From: Nymphaea colorata
Lineage: Eukaryota; Streptophyta; Magnoliopsida; Nymphaeales; Nymphaeaceae
Assembly (NCBI RefSeq): GCF_008831285.2
Contig: NC_045146.1
Coordinates: 13,159,289-13,223,288, forward strand
DNA length: 64,000 nt
Reading direction: 5' to 3'
Shown here: in pieces, positions 37,108-54,659 of the stretch
Layout of the letters: the number at the start of each line of letters is the position of its first letter
Numbering within the stretch: position 1 is the first letter of the stretch
The notes under the pieces: generated by a model
Told to the model about the DNA's origin: nothing
Database searches by the model: none
Seen by the model: only the letters and a program-made list of their open reading frames with translations
Made by a program: the position numbers and the translations under genes

Positions 37108-37177
37108 CCAATGCACATAAAACAAAATGTCTATTTAATTGACCAATGCATATAGAACAAAATGTCTATTTAATCGA
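37108..37177. repeat. Tandem duplication, period 35 bp
   Basis: CCAATGCACATAAAACAAAA and TGTCTATTTAATTGA at 37108 recur at 37143 with three substitutions. Confidence 0.8.
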
Positions 37178-37542
37178 AGACCCAGGTAAGTGAAAACATC
37201 GTTTTTACTTTCATTTTCATATAAATTGGTAAAAACCAGACACCTAAGTCAGGGATAAAAACCAAACCCATTGATTCTTTGTTAAAAAACTATTTTAAAT
37301 AAAATATAAGCATCTTGATGAAAAAACATGTTTTGGTTCAAGCTGTTTTATTATGTCATGGGGCTGTTTATTTTTTATTATTATAGAAACACCATTTAAG
37401 TTTAAGAAACGATCAACTTAATATATGTCAACCTATTTTTAAGATCATATCAATAAAGCTTATATTACAAAAAAAAAAACATTTTAAAAATCAAAATTGA
37501 AAGGTATTGCTTCTATTTCTAACATAAGTATCCGGTTTTTAT

Positions 37543-37543
37543 C

Positions 37544-37584
<41 letters not shown>
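37543..37584. repeat. AT microsatellite
   Basis: Near-uninterrupted AT run with one AC interruption (TATATACATATAT) at its left side. Confidence 0.9.
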
Positions 37585-37589
<5 letters not shown>

Positions 37590-38110
37590 GTAAGCATGGA
37601 TAAATCCAGGGATAAATTTGTATTGGAAAATTTTAGGTGAAGATGGGTTGGTGGTGTGGTTAGGAAGTCACTTCCATCTAACGCGCTTCTTGAATTTTTG
37701 TGCCCATTTTATATTGGCTGTCGGTTGCAGTTAAAGTGGGGGGGACGAGTCGACCCACCCAATCATACAACGCCTTAATGTTGGAGCCTTCCCTCTCATT
37801 GGTCCTCACTGTGGCCGTGTTTGACGAAATCTCAGCATGCATTTAATATTTCCTTCTTTTTTATTTTCCTTTTTCCCCACACACTGGCCGGTTCACCCTT
37901 GTCCCTTGGGATGCGACAGTACCTCGGGTCTGTTGATCCGAAGCAGCATCCCTCGTTATTTGGATCTGGTTCGAATCCAAACTCGTTTAAAACATATTAT
38001 GGATCCACCATCCATTTGGGGTAATATGGATATCGGATTGTCTTTAATAATAGTTGCTGCTGCTTAAAGCTAGAAATGACTGGCTATGGGAAGATTTAAA
38101 TTGCGGGGTG

Positions 38111-38168
38111 TGACCTGGGTCCAGTGAGGGCAGGACTTGGGTCCAGTGAGGGCAGGACCTGGGTCCAG
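38111..38168. repeat. Tandem repeat, period 22 bp, about 2.6 copies
   Basis: The unit GACCTGGGTCCAGTGAGGGC followed by AG repeats with a single C-to-T change in the second copy. It ends in a third partial unit GGACCTGGGTCCAG. The core GGGTCC is GC-rich relative to its surroundings. Confidence 0.85.
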
Positions 38169-38674
38169 CTTCAGAACCCACATGCCCCTGTGGGTAGTTG
38201 CCTACACGTGACCACGTGGAGCAGCCACTGGCGGTAGGTATCGACGCTTATTCAGATTCATCTCCCACTTGGTGCTGTCTGGATCCGGTACAAATTAATC
38301 CGACCCCAAGCGTCCCAAACAGCACACGGAATCTTATCTTATCAGGCCCAAGGTTTGGATCTGGATCAAACTCGACCGATTATTATTTATCTTAATATGC
38401 TGTTGGAAACCAAAAAAAGTTAAAGAATATTCGCATTTTTTTTCTTTGGGTTGAATCCTGAGGACCAATAAGAAGGGAGTCAATTTGGAGGTTAACAAAC
38501 AAGCAAGCTCACAGTCACAGGCTTTCTCAAAAGAAGTTGCAATCGGATAAAGGTATATCTGATCCACTCAAACGAATGATAATAATAACCAAAGAATTAA
38601 ATTTATCTGCGTCACACATTTCTAAACCAGCACCGCGTGGAATTTGAAGAAATAATTGTTGTTTCTTTTCATTA

Positions 38675-38713
38675 AGATATATATATATTATATTATATAT
38701 GTGTGTGTGTGTA
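38675..38713. repeat. AT/TG compound microsatellite
   Basis: An AT-rich run (ATATATATATATTATATTATATAT) passes into TGTGTGTGTGTG, the same AT-then-TG order as at 46328-46420. Confidence 0.85.
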
Positions 38714-40149
38714 GAAAAGCGAAAGCCTTCTTGAGAGAGAAGGAAAATTATTTAGGCGGACTAAATATGGATAACTGGGTCGCAAGCAACAGTATCGTTC
38801 CAAAAATGAAGTAATTTATTATGTAGACGAGTCATGTGCTGCCCCCTCCGACGTCTACAACGTCAAAACAAAGAACATATTGAGAAGCACAATATCTGCT
38901 TTTTAAACCATTGTGGGCTTGCTGTAAGTAGCAGAGGATAGGTGGATGCGACATTTTCTTTAATTTCATGCATCAAAAGGAAAATGGTCGACCGGCATTA
39001 GAATATGCATGATCCTTGCTGTTTGTGCAAAGTTGTTAACAATTAATTAGCACGCTAGCCGATAGGAAGTTTGATATTAATGTTGAGGTGTCTTGGCAAA
39101 CAGCTGCTTGAAGTTCAACCAATTTACAAATACACACTTAAATCTTCACCAGTAACTGCCCGAATAAGGAAATGTTTTTCAAATACCCACTTAAACTTTT
39201 AACCTTCGAGTGAGCGGCTTTGGCACCTTCCCCTCATCTTGGGGGGGACTTCAGGGCTGCTTTGAAATCTTGGTGGACCCATGGTACACTCATTAATTAG
39301 AGTGTCACATCATTTACAGTTTAAAGAAGTAGCACCTGCACCAGGCTCTAACTGGCCTGCTACGATATGCCCTTTAACCTTGATTCCATCCTGGTTAACT
39401 AAGGAAACAATTTCGACCATTCTTGTCAGTACCACTCCATGAAACAAAAGTAATTAGGCATCAACATTAAGAGTTGATGAAAAAAATAATCGCTTTGTTT
39501 TGGAAATAGCATCGTCTAAAGCCCAATGAGAACTCAAAGCGGTTTCACAATGATGTCAACTTATAATGAGGGCATGTTTGATTTCCCAGTTAGTGGCTTA
39601 GTGAGTCCTAAGTGTACTTCCACTAAGGTGCTTTTGGACCTAAAAAATGAGTGCAGTCTGACCCCTCTCCCACTTACTCTTTTTTCACTTAATTTCAACT
39701 ATGAAAGTCTTGGCCTTGTTCCAAAGACTGCACCTTTACTCACCATCTGTTTGATTATTTCAAGAACCATTTAGGCAATCAATCGTCATCTAGAATCTAG
39801 CAACGCAAGTTGCTTCTAAAGCTATTAATTTTTTTGGCGACGCAATTCGAGTTGAAGGAGTTGGCACAACGGATGAGGTGCGGTTAGTAGGCAATCAGTT
39901 TTTGTTTTGAACTCATGTACCGTCCAATATTGTTAAATGAGATGAGGCCAAGCGAAGCACTAGCCTGTGAAGCGAGGTGAAGCTTTCGAGGCAAAGCAAA
40001 GAGTAAGCTTCATGATAAAAAAAAAATCATAAAGTATATAGTATCCATTAAAATAATGTTGCAATTAAAAACAGCTATTAAAATAACAAATATGTAAGTA
40101 AAGAACAACATAAAAACATACTTGCTTATGTTACTTGTCTCTCTGTGTG

Positions 40150-40228
40150 TGTGTGTGTCAAGATTCCTATCAACCTATTAGTAAACAATGTGTGTGTCAA
40201 GATTCCTATCAACCTATTAGTAAACAAT
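40150..40228. repeat. Tandem duplication, period 39 bp
   Basis: TGTGTGTCAAGATTCCTATC followed by AACCTATTAGTAAACAA is present twice, identical, with the first TCAAG at 40158 and the second at 40197. It begins in a TG microsatellite, which suggests slippage or unequal exchange at that tract. Confidence 0.9.
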
Positions 40229-41419
40229 GGAGCAACATCAAAACAGATTAAATGAATCAATCCAAGGTTGTCTAACACTGTCAATAAAGAAATAAAGAAG
40301 ATAAGAAACAATGCATTCACAACAGATTGAGAACCAGTGCCTACTTTGAATTGAAAACCTTCAGGAATTCCTTCAACAAAATTCAAAGAAACCAAACAAT
40401 ACTGAAGGTTATAATCACCAGCATAAAAACAACAAGTACATCAGAATACACACAACAGTATTCCAAACTCATATAATCCAATGTTAAGCCAAAAAGGCAA
40501 TCAAAGAAACAGACTGGACAGGGGAACAAGTTTCTATAATCATAATGTGATTCATGAAAACAGCCTTGAGACAAGCTGCCTGAAGTTCATGACTCAGAGA
40601 CAAACAATATGAATGATATAGTGTAGATAATGTTTGAATTTAGACAAGCAACATAACTGCACCAGTCATTCCATCCTGGCAACCTTGCACATCATGAAAG
40701 TTAAAAGACCAAACATGTTAAACGACACAGTCTTCTTAGTTTCTTTTTTGTTTCATATATGATTTTCTCTCAATACATCCAAATAACCAGTGACTCTCTA
40801 ACATAGGGAAATATTGATGACACTAATTCTGGGTCAATGAAACCTTTGAAAATTCGTCGGAGAAGGGTGTAACCCATTCAACACGTCTAATTTGGAGTCC
40901 ACGATTTCTGGGATGAAGAAAAGGGAGGACTCTTAGCCAAGTGATAAAATGAAATACTCCTTTTAAGTGATGGTTTCTTTGACACAAAATTTTAAAAAAA
41001 TGTTCAGAATTGTGATAATTTTCAACATCGTTCATCTAGAACTTGGATTTCTAAGGAATCAACGTTGCGATTCTTCGCCACTTTAAGCTGTTATTGTTCC
41101 ATAGACTTCTGAAAAAGAGTTTGATGTTTGGGTGTGTGCTTTCTATGTCCACAGATAACTATTTCAGATCTGGGTACCTAAAAATTCTACATATGTCATA
41201 AAAATCCAAGTCTATGAAAATTTTCTTCCTCTAAAAGAAAGAAGTGCACGAGTAAAGATACGGTCACGCCCAATCCGTCTCAAGAGAATCTAAATCCAAA
41301 CTCTTTGAACTTAAGAAAGAGAAACCTTTTGGGCAGAAATAGTAAGCTCCAATATAGACAGATGCCAGGGGAAGAATAACTGATCAAATGAGTTTCAAGG
41401 CTTCTGTTTACATCATCCT

Positions 41420-46742
<5,323 letters not shown>

Positions 46743-46887
46743 GCAGCAGGACTGAAGGAGGAGGCGTGGTTGGCAGTAGGGAACTGGCGTGCACGTTCAC
46801 CATGTCATGCAAGCCACGAGCGATTTGGCTGCCGGCATTCCTCTCTAGAGTCAAAGTCAAAGCTGTTGCAAGTCCAAGATACGTGCT

Positions 46888-46889
<2 letters not shown>

Positions 46890-46956
<67 letters not shown>
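46890..46956. repeat. CT/AT compound microsatellite upstream of the endoglucanase gene
   Basis: A CT run (46890-46928) passes directly into an AT run (46928-46956), about 150 bases upstream of the putative TATA box. It is the same CT-then-AT composite as on the other side of exon 1. Confidence 0.95.
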
Positions 46957-46960
<4 letters not shown>

Positions 46961-49795
46961 ATTTAAGTGCATTAATGTCCTCATTTCTGAAAGCAAACAC
47001 ATACAAGTTTTTTTAAAAGTCTAACTATGAATTTTAACATCTTCTAGCTGACATTTTTTACAACCATCTAGCATTATATATACATATATATAGAGAGAAT
47101 GCATAATGTGGCATAAAATGATAAGTAGAATTTGTAAACTTTATAGTATGTTGGGTTAATTTACTGTCTCAATAATTAGGGTTCCAAAAATGTGGGAATT
47201 AATTATAAATCTAATCAAGTGGATTGTTGTTTAGATAATCTCTTTAGAAAAGTAATACTTGACTATGTGCAAATTTTTTTCAAAAAAGTAACTAATAACT
47301 AATACTCTAACTGACTAGTGGTTTGAATTCTGAAAATACGTTTTTTTACGTATTATATTATGAATCATATCTATATACACAGTCATCGTGTTTTTATAGT
47401 ATGCGTATTCTAACTTGTATTTATATATTTCTTTAACTATGTCATTTACAAATGTGAGGGTCAATTCACAATTATATTAGGCTTTTTTATAAATCTAACC
47501 GTGAATGAACTTGAAATATGCCCAAGCTTGTCGGAATAAAAAAATTCATGACCATTTAGATCAGAATTTTATGAGTAGATCACGATGTTCACACATTCTC
47601 AAACAGATCCAAACACCTTGCTGTTTAAGTTTCATTTTTTGAACTTATCCAACATTATAAATGTGAATTTATCATTAATTTAGCAACTAAAATATGTCAG
47701 ATTTGAAAGTTTTCATGCTTAAAAGTACTTTCAAGCGAAAACAGCCAATACAATGTCAAAAGTTTTCTATCAAAATTAAATTTGCGAAACTGATGCAGAG
47801 TATCTCGGTTGTTCTTGTTCCCGCCTTCACTTTTTATAAATTTACCTTAGTTCTGCTCACGTGATCATCGTTCTACAGCCTTCACAGTTTCAGGGCATGC
47901 GGAGCTCGGGAGACTGGTTCCTGCAAGGCAGTTGCAACACCACTTTCACTCTGCGGGCGAGGTAATGGCACCAGAATTTCAAGGCCGAGACCCTTTTGTT
48001 TCTTTCACTAAAGCAACTGTGCAATTGCTTCCTAGATAAGCTCGCAAGGGTTTGGAGGATGTCCTTATATAGGTGTCTTTATTACATAAACATGTTTTGT
48101 AGAAATGTACATCCCGAAGGAATGATTTTAAAATCCAATTCTTCTTCTATCCCATAGTTTTCCATGAAAGAGAATTTCATTTGTGAACGAAGTTTTTCTG
48201 CTTGGATGCCAGACTCTTTGGTGCTCACTCACCAACCTCTCTTCGGATGAAAAATGGTTGATCCCGTGCTTGGTAAGCATGCTTCAAATTTCAAACATGC
48301 TAAGGCAGCCTTACTGATTTGATCGCCTATGGGATCTCAAACGATTGATTGCAGCGGTCCATCCGGTGTCACACATGTTTCTCCCTCCACGAGCGGGCTC
48401 AGCTCAGTGGCGGAGCTAGAAAAATTGGTTGGACGGGCACTCGTTTAAAATTACTCATATCTAGTTTGGTACTTATTTATATATATATATATATATATAT
48501 AAGGATAAATGTTTAAAGATGTCCATTTAGAAATAAAAAAATTTTAAGTGACTGGTGTGGCAGTTGCCCACACCAATTACCATGTGGCTCTGCCACTGGC
48601 TCAGCCCAATGCCTGGTGTTTGTCCTGCTTCGATATTCTGGCACTTTTCTAGTGCTCATATCTTCTGCAAAAATAGCTTGTATGGTCCAGAGCCAGTGGG
48701 TTGATGTCACGCCTGACTACCCAAGAATATGACCAGTCTTTGCCTCTATAAGCTAACATTCTACTGTTTTGGATTCCGCCTTCTTCAGGCAGTAGTGTTT
48801 TTGGCCACACACTTACACCAATCCGCTTAACTTAGGACTCATCCTGAAGATAGGTCAACGCCGTGATGTTTTTATCTCTCATCATTTTTCCTTCTTATGC
48901 TCCCTTTCATTTATCTTGCATCTTGGTAGCACGTAATTAAAGAGTTTGGCATTTGGACTGAGATAATCAAAATACTCGGTCGATCTTAACAGAGAATAAA
49001 AACCAAGATTCCAAAGACGTCACGATTGTTCGCGTCCGTATCAAGTAACAGCGATTTTGCAAATAACAGTTTGCTTCTGAGGGTTTTGTTTTTAATTAGT
49101 TTTGTTAAAATAAAAATCAGGCTCTTGATGATTCATCAGTATTTCGGACCCGCCCAAGCATAAAGGATTCATTGGTGCCAACACAACTGCAGTACGTGAA
49201 CTAGCCCGATTTCAATCTTTCTTTTAATGGATAACTCACCAGCTACTCCATTGCCTCACTTAATGCAGCTTCGCCTCTGCGCACTGACGCATTGGCTGAA
49301 AACTATTTCCAATCTCTCTTTGAATGTAATTAAAAATGATTAGCAAAAAAGAAGATTTCAGAGTTCGAACATGAAAGTGAAAATGAAACCATTAATTTAC
49401 AGTCTCAAGTTACAGCAAGTCACCGACCCCCATAAAAGCCAATGGCTCAGCCTTCAGCCACCATCTGAGAGAAAATAAAACCAACTTAGTGACTGGACTA
49501 CCTTCCATAAGGCACATTTGAGGAATGGTCTTGTAAAGCTTGAATGCAGTTCCTCCTCACCAATAAAAGTGCAAATGATCATGTCTTAAAGAACTATACC
49601 CACAGCTTCTATGCCAGCAATAGTAATCACTATACAAACCTGATGAATTACATTAACATCCTAACAGAGTTTCACAGAAAAACTAACAATGACAATATCA
49701 AGCCAAAAAGCAAACAAATTATATGAAATAGTAAACGCCAGCTCGTAAATGGGTGCACGGTTTGTCCAACTTTTATTAGAAGGAAAGCCAGCCTC
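46957..49795. other. Intergenic: endoglucanase promoter side and ALIX 3' flank
   Basis: No gene is supported. It is AT-rich and contains the hAT-like MITE at 48405-48598. The right-most bases (49740-49795) are the 3' untranslated region of the ALIX gene, with a possible AATAAA signal on the minus strand at 49772-49777. Confidence 0.6.
48405..48598. mobile_element. hAT-like MITE, 194 bp, with 8-bp target duplication
   Basis: The left end is CAGTGGCGGAGC and the right end GCTCTGCCACTG, inverted copies over 11 of 12 bases. Flanks are GCTCAGCT (48397-48404) and GCTCAGCC (48599-48606), an 8-bp direct repeat with one change. The inside is AT-rich, with an AT microsatellite at about 48478-48500. 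There is no coding capacity, so transposition would depend on a hAT transposase encoded elsewhere. Confidence 0.85.
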
Positions 49796-52700
49796 TCACT
49801 GTCTGTTGTAGTAAGGATTGCCTTGCTGAGGGGGATATGATGGAACGTGGTAGGGAGGTGGTGGATGAGCCCCGGATGTTGTGGGCGGTGGAGCCGCAGG
49901 CTGCGAATGAGGATTGTAATATGGTGGGCCCCTCCACCCAGAATAAGCAGGTTGGCTGTACTCGAGATTTGGCTGCTGAACAGTTTGTGGCGGCTGCTGA
50001 TACGGACCAGATGGTTGTTGCACATGGTATGGAGGTTGGTGCGAAGGGTACGAAGGATGAGCCTGAGGCGGGGCAGGTGGTGACATATAACCAGCAGTTG
50101 ATTGATCAACTGAACGGTAGTAAGGTGGCTGAGGATATGAAGGATGTGGTGCGCTTTGTGGATCAATTTGTTGAGCACCTCTCTGGTTGGGCTGTCCAGC
50201 TGATGGGTACGCATAACTAGTTTTCTCGTCTGTAAACTTGAGTCCTGCAACTTGTCTCTGCACATCTTCTATCATTTCCTGACATTGGATGTTTCTGGTC
50301 ATCACAAAATCACTGCACTGCTGCTTCACATTTTTAATTGCATCCTGTCAAGAGAACCCACAAAATATTAGAAGCCCAGTATTATTATGTGGCAAGCCGC
50401 CCTACAAAATGAGTAGATTATTCAGCAAAGACAAAAAGGCAGGAAACAGAATGAAAGATAGGTAGGACACAGCTAAACATGGAAAAATATATTAAAATAA
50501 ATACCAATCCACATTAGCTGAGAACAAGAAAATACAAATTGGAGCAACGGAACAAAAAGGTCAGTTCCTGAATTGCTGCCAAAAGGCAAAACAAAAGCAC
50601 ATGGATAGTCTTGGCCTAAGAGCAAGGACCATATCAACGTTGAGTTTTAAAGGAAGACATTTGAATGACACGCTTTCACATGGGCGCCAAAAAATTCACA
50701 GTCCACGGAATTGAATAGAAGAAAGAAGCTAGTGCATTAAGACTAACTCAAGAAGTGGGAAAAAGAAGAACACATACCTGAAGAGTAACATAAAATTTTA
50801 ACCCTTCATTGATGTTCTCTTTTATTTCTTGAATCTTTGCTACTGCAGCTGCTATTTGTTTATAGCTTTTCTCACGAGCAGCTAGACAAAACAATTTGCT
50901 AAATATTAAGAGTATATACCCAAAAAAAAAAATCAGAAGTGCAAATGCAAATAATTTCCAACATAACACATACAGAAACCATAATGGTAAATAATCCTAA
51001 TAAAAACTGCTTATTAAACCTGTAACTCGATATTTGATATATTCCTCACTCCTATTTTCTCCCTTGAGCAGGTTGAGAGATGATTTGTCAAGTAGATATC
51101 TTGCAATTTGGAGAATGGAATCTTTCACAAAAAAGTATATCTTGCTTCAAAGAAGAAAATCAGATCAAAGTAAACCTGCAGAAAGTCCCAACAGGAACCC
51201 CTATGCAATCATAAACGATCAACACAGGCCTTTTGTAGAGCATCTCAGTTTTTGCCAACTTCGCAGACCATAACCTATCCTTAACGGTATATATATGCAG
51301 CTCAGCTCTATAATGAGGGCTGCCCAAGCCACCCAGGGAGCAACCTGGGTAGATTTTTCAATACTTTTCAATACATGAGGTTATCCAATTGTCCTTGTCA
51401 CATAGATGTTTGGCCTGCCTTTAACCTGTCAAGTCAACAATATGATATTTTAGGCTGTCTAAAATTCTAAATACTAGTCTAGATTACTTTTATATACATA
51501 AGGTTATCCAATTGTGTTGGTTACACGGATGCTTTTGCCTGTCTTTAACCTTTCAAGTCCATGTCGTAATATTTTAGGCTGTCCAACTAGGTATATTTTA
51601 GTGGTTTCTTTGTTGAGAGAAGATATAATTTCCCAACCATAAAATAAAAAAGGAGAAAAAAAATTAGAAGATGAGCAGAGAAAGTAATAAGTATGCTCAA
51701 GAAATTCAATAAAGAATAATGGAAAAAACTAAAAGAAAGATATTGCAAGGAACCTATATGTAGATTAGCTATTTGATAACTAGCTGCTCTTTCTCAGCTG
51801 CCAGTTAAGTCCCTGTAGGCATCTCCTAGCAATATGAGCACACAGCCCAGTATTTAGATGGGCAAACTCTTAAGCTTCTAACCACACACGAGTAGAAAAG
51901 CAATTTCAAAAAAACAAAGATGTGGGGACATGAGTCCAAACTAGATGTGAACCTTATACTAAATAAGACACTATATGTATCGCTGTCAAATGATTTTCGC
52001 TAGTGCCTACATACTCTTATGTGACATATCTCTATACTCCACATCTTTCCAGTATTTTGCTTTTGGCTTCTTCAAGTGATGACATAATCACCCCTTAGAT
52101 GAATGTAATACTTGTTGTCTACAATAAAAGCAGCCAAGAATTCTTCCAGCTACTTTCCTTGACTAGTCAAAAGTGCACTTGTGTCATCTTTTGTTCAGTT
52201 TTAAAATGTTTATTTTATCAGAAACTATGTCTATTCAAATTCTAAACAGTTGTATTATGTGTCCTTACTAAAATTGTTCACCTTAAATACTGATTTTCAC
52301 ACATTATCATAAATATCGTTTTCGGGAAAATAACGGCAAGGTTTCTCTTGGGTATTTTTCGTCGAAGTTTTTCTTTTCGGAAAAATTTCAGGAAAACCTT
52401 AACAATTTAAAAAAAATAAAAAAAAACAAAAAACATAAAAAATTGTAAAAATTAAAAAATATTAAAATCTCGGGAGAAATCATGACATTTTCATGTTGGT
52501 GAGATTTCTCCCAATTTTTCATTTTATTTGATTTTCTCGTAAATATCATGAGATCTTCAAAAATCCTGCGATATCTGTGACACTCTCACAACATTGGTTC
52601 GGGAAACTCCAAATATAGTTTGTTCTTTCAACTAATTCCTTTCAAAGATGTCTTAGTGAAATTAGGAATATTAACATCAAGGCTGCACCTAGGCAAGTTT

Positions 52701-54616
52701 TGATCTCTTAGCAAAAGGCTTCTGCTACCCGAAACCATAATGATCATTTAAAGTTCTTTGTTCTTCTTAATCCTGTGCTTCTCCTCTTCATGCAAAACAA
52801 ATTTTAACATGTACCTGAACAAAATATAAGCAGAAAGAAGAAAGGAACTTTTGGAAAGCTCTCTATAGAAAATCAATCACATAGAACATATGACATCTCA
52901 GAATACTAACCTTTGTAATCTTCCAGATTAAAAACAGCAGCAAAATTGTCATTTTGTGCCTGAAAGGTGAAATGAAACAAGAGAGTAGGTAAATAGATGA
53001 AGTTAAAGCTAAATTATTTACTAATGTCATGTACGAATTTCACTAGAAACTATAACACTTAATAAAGTTTTGAATGTAACAGGCTAATGATTCTTTAAAA
53101 TGAACGGAAAAAAACAGGACAGCAGCATAACCTCTGTCCCATTGTAAAAAAGATTGAGGTTACCCCCCCCCGGAGCAAAAAAAAACCCCATTTTCCATAT
53201 GACCCCACTCTATTTATCGAACACAAGATTGTCTTTTCTTCCAGAATATTCCAAAATCATGAATTGGACCTCACCATCTGACCTTTTCCAACCTGGTGTA
53301 ATTTGGATCTACACTTATAGAACAATGGTAAATTATTCTTCATCCAGACTTAAAGAGTTAAACAGGACCCCCAGTTATGATACCAGTCACTCGATCAAGC
53401 ACAGCCACACACAGATACAGAGACACAAGAGAGAGAGAGTGAGCGACTGACTAACTAAGGGGACACTATGAAAGCTAGAAAAGTACTGCTGATGAGTTTG
53501 GAGAGAGCATTGCATGTTTGGGGTCAAAAGCACGGTTCACGTGTTCAACCCCTCACGAGCCACCAAGCTACCTTTGCAAAAAACTTTTTTTTTTTTTTCA
53601 TTTTTGTCCTCATAGAAGGTAGTTTACCAACGTGCTATTTGTGTAAGGGGCATTTTCTTCAGTTCAACCACTCAAACACTTTCCTGCTTCAATGAGTTTG
53701 TTGTCAAGATAGTCAATAACTATTCCCTTACAAGAGAGAAAGAGAGAGGATGGGGAAGAGATGATATAAAACACAGACAGAAACTTTCAGCATAAGCTAC
53801 ATTCCACAAATCATTAGCTTCTTAATCTAATCACGCTTCAAGAGTTCAAAACATTAGTATAAAGAGAAAGACAAAAAATAGGACCTGAATCTGCAGCAAC
53901 AGTTGTTCTTGTGCTTCAATATTTTGAGCTATTTCTTGACAAATACTATCATACTTTCCCAACTCCTTCTTGAAAAGATCTTCGTATGAACCACTTCTAG
54001 CCATTAATTTTGGCAGTATATCATCCTGGATTCAAATCCAACAGAAACCAATACATAAGGCATTCAGCATGCTTGTCAACATATAATGTAGCTCATATAG
54101 ACAGAACTATAACCAACGCTCTATCGCTCTCTCTCTCTCTCACTCATATATATATATATACATGCATCCATGCATACACACACACACACACACACATACA
54201 TATAATGCACATTTCAGTGGGGGTTTTTTAGCTTTTTCATTTCTTATATCTAATGCTAAAATGTGACCTACAGAGTATATTCAATGGATATTAGCTTTTG
54301 AACTGCTGGCATCCAGTGCACAGCCATACACCAATGATTTTTTGCGATCCAAAAATTCAATGGCTGAAAAAGCATCAAATTTGGCTTCACAAACATATTC
54401 TTTGGGTCAAACACACAAAAAAATAGCTAACAGGTTTTCATCATGCTGAACACATCTACACCAATAGATCAGTTCAAAACAAATTGAATTGTAAAATCCA
54501 AACTAGACTGCAAATAGAAACAATTGCAGTAAGTGTGTGTGTGTGTGTTGGTGTGTACGGAAAGACAATAGAGTGCATATGGATGGAGATAGAGAAGTGG
54601 ACGAACAGAGAAGGCA

Positions 54617-54659
<43 letters not shown>

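Larger units (their letters stand above)
33723..41419. other. Long gene-free interval
   Basis: No gene is supported across about 7.7 kb. Contents are homopolymer-rich sequence at 34480-34560, a perfect 12-bp hairpin (36856-36883) and tandem duplications at 37108-37177, 38111-38168 and 40150-40228. AT/TG microsatellites lie at 37543-37584 and 38675-38713. A block of the AAAAACCAGAC...AAAAACCARACCCATT type at about 37230-37266 is matched at 45967-46010. The open frames at 34226-34808 encode low-complexity protein driven by A/T runs. The last few hundred bases are probably the 3' flank of the endoglucanase gene. Confidence 0.55.

Noticed and set aside
37968-37980. GGTTCGAATCC-like B-box suggesting a tRNA gene
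   Set aside because: No A-box at the right distance and no cloverleaf with paired acceptor stem could be formed.
49837-50220. 127-codon plus-strand open frame
   Set aside because: Antisense to the repetitive Pro/Tyr-rich tail of ALIX. Its composition is dictated by the opposite strand.
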